The notes below the pieces were generated by a model, which did not search any database, had not been told where the DNA came from, and saw only the letters and a program-made list of their open reading frames with translations. 64,000 bases of DNA from positions 1 through 64,000 of the forward strand of contig JAHCID010000007.1 of assembly GCA_026129405.1 (NCBI GenBank), in the 5' to 3' direction. Below are positions 19,578 through 28,746 of the stretch, one piece after another. Source of the DNA: a bacterium (lineage in GTDB: Bacteria > Desulfobacterota > Binatia > DP-6). Position 1 is the first letter of the stretch, and each line of letters starts with the position of its first letter. The translations under genes and the position numbers were made by a program.

Positions 19578-20075
19578 CTACGGACGGCGGTCGCGCGCCC
19601 GAGCGTTCAACCGCGGCAGGACGGCATCGGGCAGCAGGCCCTTCACGTCGCCGCCGAGACTGGCGACCTCCTTCACCAGCCGCGAGCTGGTGTAGAAGTG
19701 CGACTCGCCGGCCATCATGAAGATCGTCTCGACCTTCGGCTGCAGGTGGCGGTTCATCATCGTCATCTGGAATTCGTACTCGAAGTCGGCGACGGCACGC
19801 AGCCCACGCACGATGGCGGCCGCGCCGCGCGCGACGGCGTAGTCGACGAGCAGCCCGGTGAACGCGTCGGCCTGGACGCGATCGCCTTCCGCGACGAGGG
19901 TGTCGCGGATCATGGCGATCCGTTCCTCGGGCGTGAACCAGGCCAGATCCTTGTGGGGATTGTAGGCGACGGCGACGATCACCTGATCGAACACCGCCAG
20001 GCTGCGGCGCACGATGTCGACGTGGCCGTTGGTGATCGGATCGAACGACCCGGGATAGACGGCGACGCGCGTCAT
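19578..20075 (-). CDS. coaD: Phosphopantetheine adenylyltransferase
   Basis: 165 residues. It adenylylates 4'-phosphopantetheine to dephospho-CoA, the penultimate step of CoA synthesis. The nucleotidyltransferase opening AVYPGSFDPITNGHVDIVRR (with TNGH) and the second motif YTSSRLVKEVA are present. The ATG at 20073-20075 overlaps the rsmD stop by four bases; the rsmD-coaD pair is a widespread arrangement. Confidence 0.96.
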   Translation of the reverse strand: MTRVAVYPGSFDPITNGHVDIVRRSLAVFDQVIVAVAYNPHKDLAWFTPEERIAMIRDTLVAEGDRVQADAFTGLLVDYAVARGAAAIVRGLRAVADFEYEFQMTMMNRHLQPKVETIFMMAGESHFYTSSRLVKEVASLGGDVKGLLPDAVLPRLNARARDRRP

Positions 20076-20644
20076 GCGTCCTCGGTCGCGCGCGCCAGCA
20101 GACTGAGCGTCGTCCGGCCGTGACGTCGCGACGCCACGAGTGCGAGCCCGGGCCCGGGAACCGGCGGTTCGTCCGCCGCGTGCTCCACCGCGATCCATCC
20201 GTCCTCCGCGAGCACCCCGGCTCGCTCGATCTCGTCGAGAAGCTGCTGGACGAGGTGCTCCCCGTAGGGCGGGTCGGCGAGCACCCCGTCGACGACGACG
20301 CCCTCGCGCCCGAGCGCCCGAACGGCACGTGTCATGGGCATGGTCATCACCCGCGAGCGCTCCGCGAGACCGCTGGCGACGACGTTGCTGCGCAGCACGC
20401 GAGCCGCGGCGGGCACGCTTTCGACGAAGATCGCGCTCCGCGCCCCGCGCGACAACGCCTCGATACCGAGCGCCCCGCTGCCGGCGAAGCAGTCGAGGAT
20501 GCGGGCGTCGTCGAGCCATCCACGGTGTGCGAGCATGTTGAAGAGCGCGCCGCGAACCAGGCCCGACGTCGGTCTCGTTCCGCCGCCACCGGGAACCCGG
20601 AGTCGCCGGCCGTGCGCACGTCCCGCAATGACCTTGACTGCCAT
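20072..20644 (-). CDS. rsmD: 16S rRNA (guanine966-N2)-methyltransferase
   Basis: 190 residues. The N-terminus VIAGRAHGRRLRVP...TRPTSGLVRGALFNML is diagnostic; the SAM site is DCFAGSGALGIEALSRGA and the catalytic motif is ADPPYG. It methylates G966 of 16S rRNA during 30S assembly. It is translationally coupled to coaD. Confidence 0.95.
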   Translation of the reverse strand: MAVKVIAGRAHGRRLRVPGGGGTRPTSGLVRGALFNMLAHRGWLDDARILDCFAGSGALGIEALSRGARSAIFVESVPAAARVLRSNVVASGLAERSRVMTMPMTRAVRALGREGVVVDGVLADPPYGEHLVQQLLDEIERAGVLAEDGWIAVEHAADEPPVPGPGLALVASRRHGRTTLSLLARATEDA

Positions 20645-20949
20645 GGCCCTCGGCCGCGGGCGATATAGCCGGATCCCCGAGACGGGAGCAACTGCGCGCG
20701 AGCCGGTCCCCCGCCACGAGCGGCCCCGCCCGACGAATCCCCCAGCGCTGCCTTTGCAGGCAACGTCGTGAACGCGCTGCGAGCAGCGCGTTCGACGACG
20801 GCGAATTCCGCTGCGCCTGACGCGATCCGCAGCGGCATGTGACTTGCTCCGTCGGCGCGTCGACGCTGCGCGAACGAGGGAGGGCCCTGCCCGCCGAACG
20901 TTCCACAGTCGCCGTCGACCTCAACGCATCATTGCACAGGAGGCTGCAC
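20645..20949. promoter_or_regulatory. Intergenic region upstream of the amidase
   Basis: 305 bases between divergent genes. It contains a 24-bp near-perfect palindrome (20770-20793) and, at 20938-20943, AGGAGG six bases before the amidase ATG, which fixes that start at 20950 even though the frame stays open further upstream. No clear -35/-10 pair was seen. Confidence 0.55.
20770..20793. repeat. 24-bp palindrome upstream of the amidase
   Basis: GAACGCGCTGC, GA, GCAGCGCGTTC: an 11-bp perfect inverted repeat with a two-base centre. The short centre suits a dimeric protein site better than an RNA hairpin. It is about 155 bases before the amidase start and about 125 bases from the rsmD start. Confidence 0.55.
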
Positions 20950-23900
20950 ATGGCGGCGATGGGTCACGGGAGTGAGGCTGCGCGCGCGATCGCGGATCGC
21001 GCAGCGTCCACGAGAACGAAACGCGGAGCCGTCGTGCGCGGGTTGGCGCTGGCGGCCGGGCTGCTCGGAGCGCACCAGGCGTTCGCCGCCGCGCTCGACC
21101 TCGAGCGGCTCGACGGACCGACGGCGATCAAGATGATGGAGGAGGGCAAGCTCACCTCCGTCAAGCTGACGAAGGCGTACATCGCCCGCATCGAAGCGCT
21201 CAACAAGCGCGGCCCGGGCCTCAACGCCGTGACGCAGCTCAACAACGACGCGCTGAAGGAAGCGGCGCAGATGGACGCCGAGCGCAAGCGTGGCATCGTC
21301 CGGGGCCCGGCCCACGGGCTGCCGTGCCTCCTGAAGGATCTGATCGACGTGAAGGGGATGTACACGTCGAACGGCAACTACTCGCTGCGCAACTCGTTCC
21401 CCGAGGACGACGCCGGCGTGGTGAAGAAGCTGCGCGCCAGCGGCGTCGTCATCCTCGGCAAGCTCGGCCTCTCCGAGTACGCGAACAGCTTCGGCAACCA
21501 GCCGTCCGGCTTCTCGAACCTGACCGGCCAGGTCGTCCACGCGCTCGACGCCGACCAGAATCCGAGCGGCTCGTCGTCGGGCTCGGGCGCCGCCGGCGCC
21601 GCCGCGCTCTCGATGCTGACCGTCGGCACCGAGACGTCGGGCTCGATCATCAGCCCGTCGACCGCGCAGAGCCTCGTCGGCATCCGACCGACGGTGGGCC
21701 TCGTGCCCGGCTACGGCATCGGCCCGATCTCGACCTCGCAGGACACCGCCGGTCCGATGGACCGCACCGTCGCCAACGCCGCGATGCACCTCTACTCGAT
21801 GTCCGGACGCGACCCCAAGAACGAGGCCGGCTATGAGCGCGTCTACGGACCGAACTGGCGCGAATCGATAACCCAGGCCCCCGACGTCGTCCCGAACTAC
21901 ATGCAGGCGCTCGACATCAACTTCGTGCGCGGCAAGCGCATCGGCTACAATGGCAGCTTCGACGAAGGCTCGCCGGCGAAGCTCGCGTTCGACGCCCTCG
22001 TCGCCGCGGGTGCGATCATGGTCGAGCGCCCGCAGATCGCGGTCGGCGACGTGCCTGCCCTGCCGGGCGGCTTCCAGCAGCACCAGGCGATCAACCTCTA
22101 CTACGAGAACCTCGGGCCGCTGGCGCCGATCAAGAGCCTCGCGGAGGAGGTCGCCGACAACCTCGCCAACGAGCACGAGGCCCTCAAGTTCGGCAACAAC
22201 TCGCACCTGAACGCGCTCGCGGCCGACGTCACGCCGAGCGGCGCCAACGACCTCGCCTACCGCGCGGCGATGCCCATCCGCCGTGCGGCCCAGTGGCGTG
22301 CCATCGATCGCATGATGGCGAACGACAGCGACGACCCGAGCGACGACTTCCTCGCCATCCTCGGCTCGGTGCCGAGCGGCGCCACCGCGGGCACGCCGCA
22401 GATCACGATCCCGATGGGCTACACGGCGACGCACCGCCGCGCCCAGGGCGTCTCGATCCACGGCAACCAGCTGAGCGAGTACAACCTGATCGGCGTCGCC
22501 TACGTGATCGAGCAGTACACGAAGCTGCGCCAGCCGGCGTCGGAGTTGAACCCGAGCATGTACCGCTGCGCGAACACGGATCCGCGGCCGCCCTACTACA
22601 AGCGTGGCGACTGCAACCCGAGCTACAACGACCTCGACAAGCCGGCGAAGAACGCGAAGGACCTCGGCATCGTGCTCGAGAACGCGACCGTGGCCCAGCT
22701 CCAGGCGCGGATGGCGGCAGGCCTGCTCACGTCCTACGACCTCACCAAGGCGTATCTCGCGCGCATCGCGATGACGAACGCCGAGGGCCCCGCGATCCAG
22801 GCGGTGCGCATGGTGAAGCCGTCGGCGGCGCTGTCGGAGGCGTCCAAGCTCGACACCCAGCGCAAGCGGGGCCTGTTGAAGGGGCCGCTGCACGGCATCC
22901 CGGTCCTGCTCGCGGACGTGATCGATGCCGACGGCATGCCGACGACGGGCGGCTCGATCGCGCTGCAGGGCGTGACCCCGAAGAAGAGCGCCACCCTGGT
23001 CGCGAAGCTCGAGGCGGCGGGCGCGATCGTGCTCGGCAAGACGAACGTCACCGAGCTGCACGGAATCTTCGACGTGAACATGCCGGAAGGGTACTCGTCG
23101 CTCGGCGGGCAGGTGATGCTGCCGTCGGACACGGACAAGACGCCCGCCGGCTCGTCCGCGGGCTCGGCGGCGGCGACGGCTGCCGGGCTCGCAGCCCTGA
23201 CGATCGGCCTCGAGACCTCCACCGACTCGGCCCAGATCATCGCGCCCGCCGGCGTCGCCGGCGTGGTCGGGCTGAAGCCGACCGTCGGCCTCGTCAGCCG
23301 CACGGGCGTGCTGCCGGCGGCGAAGACGCAGGACTCCCCCGGGCCGCTCACACGGACGGTGTACGACGCGGCCCTCGCCCTCTCGGTGATCGCGGGCTAC
23401 GACGCTGCCGATTCGGCGACGTGGAACGCCCCCGTGCCGTCCGACTACCTCGCGGCCCTCTCGACGACGGCGCTCGCCGGCAAGCGCGTCGCGGTGATCT
23501 CGTCGACGACCGCGCCGTATCCGACCGTGGTGAGCACTCTGCAGGGACTCGGCGCGACCATCGTCACGGTGACCGTCCCCACGCCGAGCCCGAACCCGCC
23601 CTCGATCGTGACGCGCGAGTTCAAGCGTGACCTCGATACCTACCTCGCGAGCGTGAAGATTCCCAAGGGCGGCGCCAAGTCGCTCACGGAGGTCATCGCG
23701 TACAACGTGGCGAACCCGGGCGAGGGGCTCAAGTACCAGCAGCGCGAGCTGCTCGAGGCCGCCGCGATCGACCTCGCCGATGGGGCGACGTTCACGGCCT
23801 ACCAGGCCGACAGGATCGCAGGGCTGGCCTCGGCGAAGGCGGTGATCGACGGCATCCTCGCCGGCGCCGACGTCATCGTGGTCCCCAACAACCACGCGCT

Positions 23901-24174
23901 GGTCGGCATCGCGGACCGCGCCGGCTACCCGCTGCTCACGGTCCCCGCCGGCTATGGCACGGCCGGCGCGGGCCGCAACCCGATCGGCGTCACCTTCGTC
24001 GCCGGCGCCTTCGGCGAAGCCGGCCTGCTCGCGGCCGGCTACGCCTACGAGCAGGCGTCGAACGTGCGCATCGCGCCGAGCTACACGAACCCCAGCATGT
24101 GGCGCTGCGTGCCCGGCAGCTTCTTCTTTTCGCCGCACCACTGCCATCCGGGCGACCTCCTCGCGAGCGACTGA
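20950..24174 (+). CDS. Exported tandem amidase-signature protein, second domain degenerate
   Basis: 1074 residues. After a basic N-terminus and a hydrophobic signal (about residues 26-47, ending HQAFAA) come two amidase-signature domains in tandem. Domain 1 (about 50-535) has the full Ser-cisSer-Lys triad: Lys129 (CLLKDLID), Ser208 (NPSGSSSG) and Ser232 (GTETSGSI). Domain 2 (about 570-1060) keeps the fold motifs but has Ala655 in the lysine position (VLLADVID) and a two-residue insertion at the nucleophile (GLETSTDSAQ). Each half ends with a similar Cys-containing tail (NPSMYRC, NPSMWRC), so the gene arose by duplication. Amidases of this family hydrolyse carboxamides; the substrate is unknown. 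The start is set by AGGAGG six bases upstream. Confidence 0.9.
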   Translation: MAAMGHGSEAARAIADRAASTRTKRGAVVRGLALAAGLLGAHQAFAAALDLERLDGPTAIKMMEEGKLTSVKLTKAYIARIEALNKRGPGLNAVTQLNNDALKEAAQMDAERKRGIVRGPAHGLPCLLKDLIDVKGMYTSNGNYSLRNSFPEDDAGVVKKLRASGVVILGKLGLSEYANSFGNQPSGFSNLTGQVVHALDADQNPSGSSSGSGAAGAAALSMLTVGTETSGSIISPSTAQSLVGIRPTVGLVPGYGIGPISTSQDTAGPMDRTVANAAMHLYSMSGRDPKNEAGYERVYGPNWRESITQAPDVVPNYMQALDINFVRGKRIGYNGSFDEGSPAKLAFDALVAAGAIMVERPQIAVGDVPALPGGFQQHQAINLYYENLGPLAPIKSLAEEVADNLANEHEALKFGNNSHLNALAADVTPSGANDLAYRAAMPIRRAAQWRAIDRMMANDSDDPSDDFLAILGSVPSGATAGTPQITIPMGYTATHRRAQGVSIHGNQLSEYNLIGVAYVIEQYTKLRQPASELNPSMYRCANTDPRPPYYKRGDCNPSYNDLDKPAKNAKDLGIVLENATVAQLQARMAAGLLTSYDLTKAYLARIAMTNAEGPAIQAVRMVKPSAALSEASKLDTQRKRGLLKGPLHGIPVLLADVIDADGMPTTGGSIALQGVTPKKSATLVAKLEAAGAIVLGKTNVTELHGIFDVNMPEGYSSLGGQVMLPSDTDKTPAGSSAGSAAATAAGLAALTIGLETSTDSAQIIAPAGVAGVVGLKPTVGLVSRTGVLPAAKTQDSPGPLTRTVYDAALALSVIAGYDAADSATWNAPVPSDYLAALSTTALAGKRVAVISSTTAPYPTVVSTLQGLGATIVTVTVPTPSPNPPSIVTREFKRDLDTYLASVKIPKGGAKSLTEVIAYNVANPGEGLKYQQRELLEAAAIDLADGATFTAYQADRIAGLASAKAVIDGILAGADVIVVPNNHALVGIADRAGYPLLTVPAGYGTAGAGRNPIGVTFVAGAFGEAGLLAAGYAYEQASNVRIAPSYTNPSMWRCVPGSFFFSPHHCHPGDLLASD

Positions 24175-24199
24175 CGAGACGACGCCCACCGACACACCA

Positions 24200-24228
24200 G
24201 GGGCCGCGGGCAGGACGCCCGCGGCCCC
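24200..24228. terminator. Strong hairpin between convergent amidase and crotonase genes
   Basis: GGGGCCGCGGGC, AGGAC loop, GCCCGCGGCCCC: a 12-bp perfect GC stem 26 bases after the amidase stop. It is followed by three TTGCGG hexamers rather than a T-run, so it is a plausible but not textbook terminator, perhaps bidirectional. Confidence 0.55.
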
Positions 24229-24312
24229 GTTGCGGTTGCGGTTGCGCCTCGCCGCGCCGTGCACGAGGCCGACGACGGCGAGCGGGGGCGCGCGCCGGCC
24301 GGCAGCGCGGGG

Positions 24313-25044
24313 TCACCGGCCGCGAAAGCGCGGTGGCCGTCTGGCCAGGAACGCGCGCACGCCCTCGCGGCGGTCGGCGGTCGTCTGCAGCAGGACGTAG
24401 AGATCGTGCTCGAGGGCGATGCCGTCCGCGAGCGGCAGGTCGAGCGCCCGCAGCACGGCCTCCTTGCCGTAGCGCATCGCGAGCGGCCCACGTGCCGCGA
24501 GCTCGCGCGCCAGCGCGGTGGCGGCGGCGCGCAGCCGCACCCGGGGCACCACGCGGTGCACGAGGCCCCAGGCGAGCGCCGTCCGCGCCGGGAGCGACCG
24601 TCCGAGCAGGATCATCTCGAGCGCACGCGCAGGCCCCACCAGACGCGGTAGCCGCTGCGTGACGCCACCGCCCGGCAAACGCCCGCCGGCGATCTCGGCG
24701 AGCCCGAGCCGCGTCGGCGGCGTGGCGAGCCGCAGATCGCACGCCAGCGCCAGCGCGAGGCCGAGTCCCGAGACGTCGCCGTCGAGGCATGCGAGCACCG
24801 GCAGGCCCGTCGTCGCCACCGCCTGCACCGCGGGCGACGTCGGCGCGTCCGAGCGCGGCGCCGCGAATGCCCCGACCGCCCCGTCCAGGACCAGCACCCG
24901 GATGCGCGCGTCGTCACCGAGCGCCTCCCAGGCATCGACCAACGCGTCCGGCGCGGCGAAGATCCCACCGTCGGCCGGCAGGGTGATGCGCGCCACGCCG
25001 CCCGCGACGCCGACGCGCACGGCCGGCCCGCGCGCCCGCGGCAT
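24313..25044 (-). CDS. Enoyl-CoA hydratase/isomerase family protein (divergent)
   Basis: 243 residues with a crotonase fold: DGDVSGLGLALALACDLRLA forms the oxyanion-hole region and LGLAEIAGGRLPGGGVTQRLPRLVG the active-site loop. The first oxyanion-hole segment is unusual (FAAPRSDAP in place of the FSAGAD-type motif), and the second catalytic acidic position reads Gly. It may therefore act on a non-standard acyl-CoA or not as a hydratase. It is the last gene of a five-gene minus-strand run and its ATG shares a base with the synthetase stop. Confidence 0.8.
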   Translation of the reverse strand: MPRARGPAVRVGVAGGVARITLPADGGIFAAPDALVDAWEALGDDARIRVLVLDGAVGAFAAPRSDAPTSPAVQAVATTGLPVLACLDGDVSGLGLALALACDLRLATPPTRLGLAEIAGGRLPGGGVTQRLPRLVGPARALEMILLGRSLPARTALAWGLVHRVVPRVRLRAAATALARELAARGPLAMRYGKEAVLRALDLPLADGIALEHDLYVLLQTTADRREGVRAFLARRPPRFRGR

Positions 25045-26588
25045 CAGCCCTCGAGCTGCTGGCGCAGATCGCGGCGCAGGATCTTGCCCATCGGGTTCTT
25101 CGGCAGCTCGGGCACGAAGCGCACGACCTCGGGCTTCTTGAAAGTCGAGAGCCGCTGCCGGCACCACTCACCCAGCTCGTCGGCGCTGCAGGCCGCACCG
25201 GGCCGCAGCACCACGAACGCCGCGACCCGCTGCCCCCACTCGACGTCCGGCGCCCCCAGCACCGCGACCTCCTCGACCGCGGGATGCGAGCCGACGACCG
25301 CCTCCACCTCGGCCGGCGCGATGTTCTCGCCGCCGCGGATGATCATGTCGTCCTTGCGGCCGGCGACGTACAGGTAGCCGTCCGCGTCCATCCAGCCCAT
25401 GTCGCGCGTCGGCAGCCAGCCGTCGTCGGTGAACGGCGACTCGCCGCCGGCGTAGCCCTTCATCGCGCGGCCGGTGCGGACGTGGATCTCGCCGACCTCG
25501 CCCTGCGGCAGCTCCTCGCCGGCATCGCCGACGATCCGCACCTCGACGTCGGGCAACGGTTTGCCGATGGAGCGCAGGCGGCGCAGGTTGCGCTCCTGCT
25601 CCTCCGCGCTGCCGTCGAGCCGGTGGTCGTCGGGGCCGAGGATCGTGAGCGTCGACGTGGTTTCGGTCTGGCCGAACGCGTTCACGAAGCCGACCCCGGT
25701 CGGAAACTGCTCGACGGCGCGGCGGATCACCGGGAACGGCATCGGGGCGCCGCCGTACGACAGCACCTCGAGGCTCGAGAGGTCGCGCCGTGCGAAATCG
25801 GGGTGGTCGAGGAGGTGCTTCATCATCGTCGGCACGACGAACGCGTGCGTGATGCGCTCGCGCTCGACCAGCTCGAGCCATCGCCCCGCCTCGAACTGCG
25901 GCATGACGACCAGGCGGCGGCCCGTCCACAACGTGGTCATCATGTTGGTCGCGCCGGCGATGTGGTAGAGCGGCGCGCACAAGAGCGCCGCCCCACGCGG
26001 CGTGCCGTCGGCGAGCTCGACGTTGGCGGTGACGTAGGCCGAGAAGTCGCCGAAGCGCAGCATGACGCCCTTCGGCAACGACGTCGTGCCGCTCGTGAAC
26101 ATGAGGATCGTGACGTCCTCGTCGTCGACGTCCTCCTCGACCTCGCGCTCGGCCGCCCCGGCGAGCAGCTCCTCGTACGCGCCGACGCCGTCCTGCGGGC
26201 TCTCGAAGCCGATCAGCGTGGTCAGGGCCGGCAGCCCCGGCCGCAGGCGATCGACCGCCTCGCGATAGCGGTCGCCGACGAAGAGCACGCTCGCCTCGCC
26301 CGCGCGCAGCATGTGCTCGAGCTCGTGCTCCTTCGCGCGGTAGTTCACCGGGATGAAGACGCCGCCCAGCATGGCGGTGGCGTAGTAGGCCTCGACGTAG
26401 CGGTGCGAGTTCGTGTGCAACGCCGCGACACGGGTGCCGCGGCCGACGCCCAGCCGCTCGAGCGCACCCGCGAGGCGGCGGACACGCGCCATGGCGGCGT
26501 CGTAGCTGAGGCGCTGCTCCTCGAAGACGACCGCTTCCTGCTCCGGCACGATCCCCGCCGGAATCGCGAGGAAGCTCACGGTGTTCAT
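25044..26588 (-). CDS. Acyl-CoA synthetase (AMP-dependent synthetase/ligase)
   Basis: 514 residues, ANL superfamily. The P-loop motif is MFTSGTTSLPKGV, followed by VLSYGGAPMP, the hinge region GYLYVAGRKDDMIIRGGENIAPAEVE and the catalytic lysine in NPMGKILRRDL near the C-terminus. It activates a carboxylic acid to an acyl-AMP and then an acyl-CoA. It is flanked on both sides by crotonase genes with overlapping stops and starts, so it probably feeds the same degradation route. Chain length or aromatic specificity cannot be read. Confidence 0.92.
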   Translation of the reverse strand: MNTVSFLAIPAGIVPEQEAVVFEEQRLSYDAAMARVRRLAGALERLGVGRGTRVAALHTNSHRYVEAYYATAMLGGVFIPVNYRAKEHELEHMLRAGEASVLFVGDRYREAVDRLRPGLPALTTLIGFESPQDGVGAYEELLAGAAEREVEEDVDDEDVTILMFTSGTTSLPKGVMLRFGDFSAYVTANVELADGTPRGAALLCAPLYHIAGATNMMTTLWTGRRLVVMPQFEAGRWLELVERERITHAFVVPTMMKHLLDHPDFARRDLSSLEVLSYGGAPMPFPVIRRAVEQFPTGVGFVNAFGQTETTSTLTILGPDDHRLDGSAEEQERNLRRLRSIGKPLPDVEVRIVGDAGEELPQGEVGEIHVRTGRAMKGYAGGESPFTDDGWLPTRDMGWMDADGYLYVAGRKDDMIIRGGENIAPAEVEAVVGSHPAVEEVAVLGAPDVEWGQRVAAFVVLRPGAACSADELGEWCRQRLSTFKKPEVVRFVPELPKNPMGKILRRDLRQQLEG

Positions 26589-27316
26589 CGCGGCGTTCTT
26601 AGCCCGGCCGCGATCCGGCGCTCAAGCGCGACGCCGTCGGCGAGCGGCAGGTCGTGGGCGGCGCGCACGCAGCGTCGCACGGCCGCCACCAACGCGGGGT
26701 CGAGCGCCGCCAGCCGGCGTGCCAGGGCCAGCGCCGCCGTGTCGAGGCGTGCCCGCGGCACGACGCGATTCACGAGACCGAGCCGCAACGCGTCGCGTGC
26801 CGGCGTCCAACCGGGGCACAGCGTCATGGCGAGGGCGCGGCCGACGCCGACGCGCCTGGGCAGCGTCTGCGTCCCGGCCACGCCCGGGATCATCCCCACC
26901 CCGGTCTCGGGCAGGCCGAGCCGGGTGTCCGACGCCGCGACACAGAGGTCGCACAGGAGCGCCATCTCGAGCCCGCCGCCGACGGTCCAGCCGTGCACCG
27001 CCGCGACCGTCGCCGCACGCAGCCCGAGGAGGCGTCCCCAGACGTCGCGCTGGAAGCGCACGCGGCGGGCGATCACGGGCGACGGCGCCGCGCCGAACTC
27101 GCGCAGGTCGCCGCCGGTGGAGAACGCCGGCCCGTTGCCGCGCAGCACCATCGCCCGCACCTCGGGATCGTCGTCGATCGCGCCCAGCACCGCGAAGAGG
27201 TCGTCGCGCATCGCCACGCCGTAGGCGTTGAGGCACTCGGGACGATCGAGCGTCACGACGGCGACGGCGCCGCGCTTCTCGTAGACCAGGGTGGCGAACG
27301 GCCTCACGTCGCCCAT
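26585..27316 (-). CDS. Enoyl-CoA hydratase/isomerase family protein
   Basis: 243 residues. A well-formed crotonase: FSTGGDLREF (first oxyanion-hole region), HGWTVGGGLEMALLCDL, and PETGVGMIPGVAGTQTLPRRVG. It hydrates or isomerises an enoyl-CoA. It overlaps the synthetase by four bases and the frameshifted amidohydrolase by 13 bases. Confidence 0.88.
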   Translation of the reverse strand: MGDVRPFATLVYEKRGAVAVVTLDRPECLNAYGVAMRDDLFAVLGAIDDDPEVRAMVLRGNGPAFSTGGDLREFGAAPSPVIARRVRFQRDVWGRLLGLRAATVAAVHGWTVGGGLEMALLCDLCVAASDTRLGLPETGVGMIPGVAGTQTLPRRVGVGRALAMTLCPGWTPARDALRLGLVNRVVPRARLDTAALALARRLAALDPALVAAVRRCVRAAHDLPLADGVALERRIAAGLRTPR

Positions 27317-28742
27317 GCGACCTTCCCGCCGACGACCGTGAGCCGCACGCGCGTCTCCGCCACCTCGTCGGGCGGCGCCCGCAGCGGATCGGGCGCGACG
27401 ACGACGAGGTCGGCCGGCCCGCCGACGGCGAGGCGCCCGCGCGCGTCGTCGCGCAGCGCGAAGGCCGCACCGCCCGTGAAGAGTCCGAGCGCCGCCGCCG
27501 CGGACAGGCGCTCGCCCGGGCCGAGCACGACGCCGGACGGCGTGCGCCGCGTGCGTGCCGTGCCATCGCGCGCCACGGATCGGGCGGCGCGACGGGTGCG
27601 TCCGAGGCGCCGGCGAGCGGCACCCCGGCCGCGAGCAGCGAGCGTGCGCGGTACAGCCACGGCCAGGCCGCGCGCGGATGCTCGGCGCGATATGCGTCGC
27701 CGCGCAGCGCGACGAACGCGGGATTGGTCACGACGACGAGTCCGAGCCCCGCGAGCGCGGCGACGAGCGGCGGCGGGCACTCGCCGCAGTGCTCGATACG
27801 ATGGCGGTGGCCGCGACGCAGCCGTACCGGCAGCGCGGCGAAGCCCGCCAGCGCGGCGACCAGCATCGATGCCGTGGTGCAGTGCACCGCCACCTGCGCC
27901 CCGCCCGCGACCGCCCGGGCGATGCGCCGTGCGAGCGTCGCCGGGTCGGGCCGCAGGCCCGCCGCATCCTCCTCGACGAGCAGCTTCACCGGCCCGGGCA
28001 CGAGCGTGGCCGTCGGCGTCCACGACGCCGGCCCCGCACGCATCGCGTGGACGCGCACCGCGAGCCGGCCGGCGCGCGCCGCCGCCGTCAGCGGGGCGAG
28101 TCCGGCACGCGTGCGCGGCGTCGCGTCGGCGACGGTGGTGACGCCCAGCGCGAGGAGACGCCGCACCGCCGCGTCGAGACCGGCGGCGAGCACGGCGTCG
28201 GGCAGCGGGCCCACCAGATGCGAGAGCGCCGGCTCGTGGCCGACGACGAGCCCGTCGGCCGCCGGCGGGACGCCGGCCGGCAGCCGCCCCAGGGCACGCG
28301 CGCACAGCACCGACGCGTGCCGGCTGCGATGCCGCAGCCGCACCGGCCGGCCGCCCGCGACGGCGGCGAGCTCGTCCGCACGCGGCAGCCTCCCCGTGCG
28401 CGCTTCGTCGAGGCCCTCCGCCCGCACCCAGGCCCCGCGCGGCAGCGCCCGGGCGTGCGCGCGCACCGCACGCAGCACCGCCGCGGGCGAGTCGCACGCG
28501 CCGAGATCGAGGTGCGCGTCGCGCACCGCCAGCGCGAGCAGGTGCAGGTGCGGATCGACGAGGCCGGGAAGGAGCACCCCGCCGCCGCAGTCGATGTGCT
28601 CGGCACGCGCACCGAGCGCCCGCACGACCTCGGCGCGATTCCCGATCGCGCGCACGCGGCCCGACGCCACGCCGACCGCGCTCGCCGGCGGCTGGCGCGG
28701 ATCGAGCGTGCGCACGCGCGCGTTCTCGAGGATCAGCGCCAC
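27304..28742 (-). pseudogene. Amidohydrolase (YtcJ-like) interrupted by a frameshift
   Basis: The first part, from GTG 28742 to about 27560, reads as a metal-dependent amidohydrolase: VDPHLHLLALAV near residue 70, then HRIEHCGECPP and GASDAPVAPPDPW. Just after DPWRAMA the frame goes wrong, and the remainder (TPSGVVLGPGERLSAAAALGLF through DLVVVAPDPLRAPPDE) continues in another minus-strand frame to 27304. The total of 1439 bases is one short of 480 codons, so a single-base deletion near 27545-27566 explains it. It is either a sequencing/assembly error in a G/C-rich repeat or a recent pseudogene; both halves look otherwise intact. Confidence 0.8.
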
Positions 28743-28746
28743 CGGC

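Noticed and set aside
24229-24246. Three TTGCGG hexamers as a possible CRISPR or satellite repeat
   Set aside because: Only three copies of six bases with no spacer structure; just local low complexity after a hairpin.
20929-24264. Minus-strand open frame spanning the amidase
   Set aside because: Antisense to a gene with clear catalytic motifs; composition dominated by Arg, Val, Gly and His.
27304-28742. Two separate amidohydrolase-fragment genes
   Set aside because: The halves together make one enzyme with motifs in the right order, and the length fits a single-base deletion.
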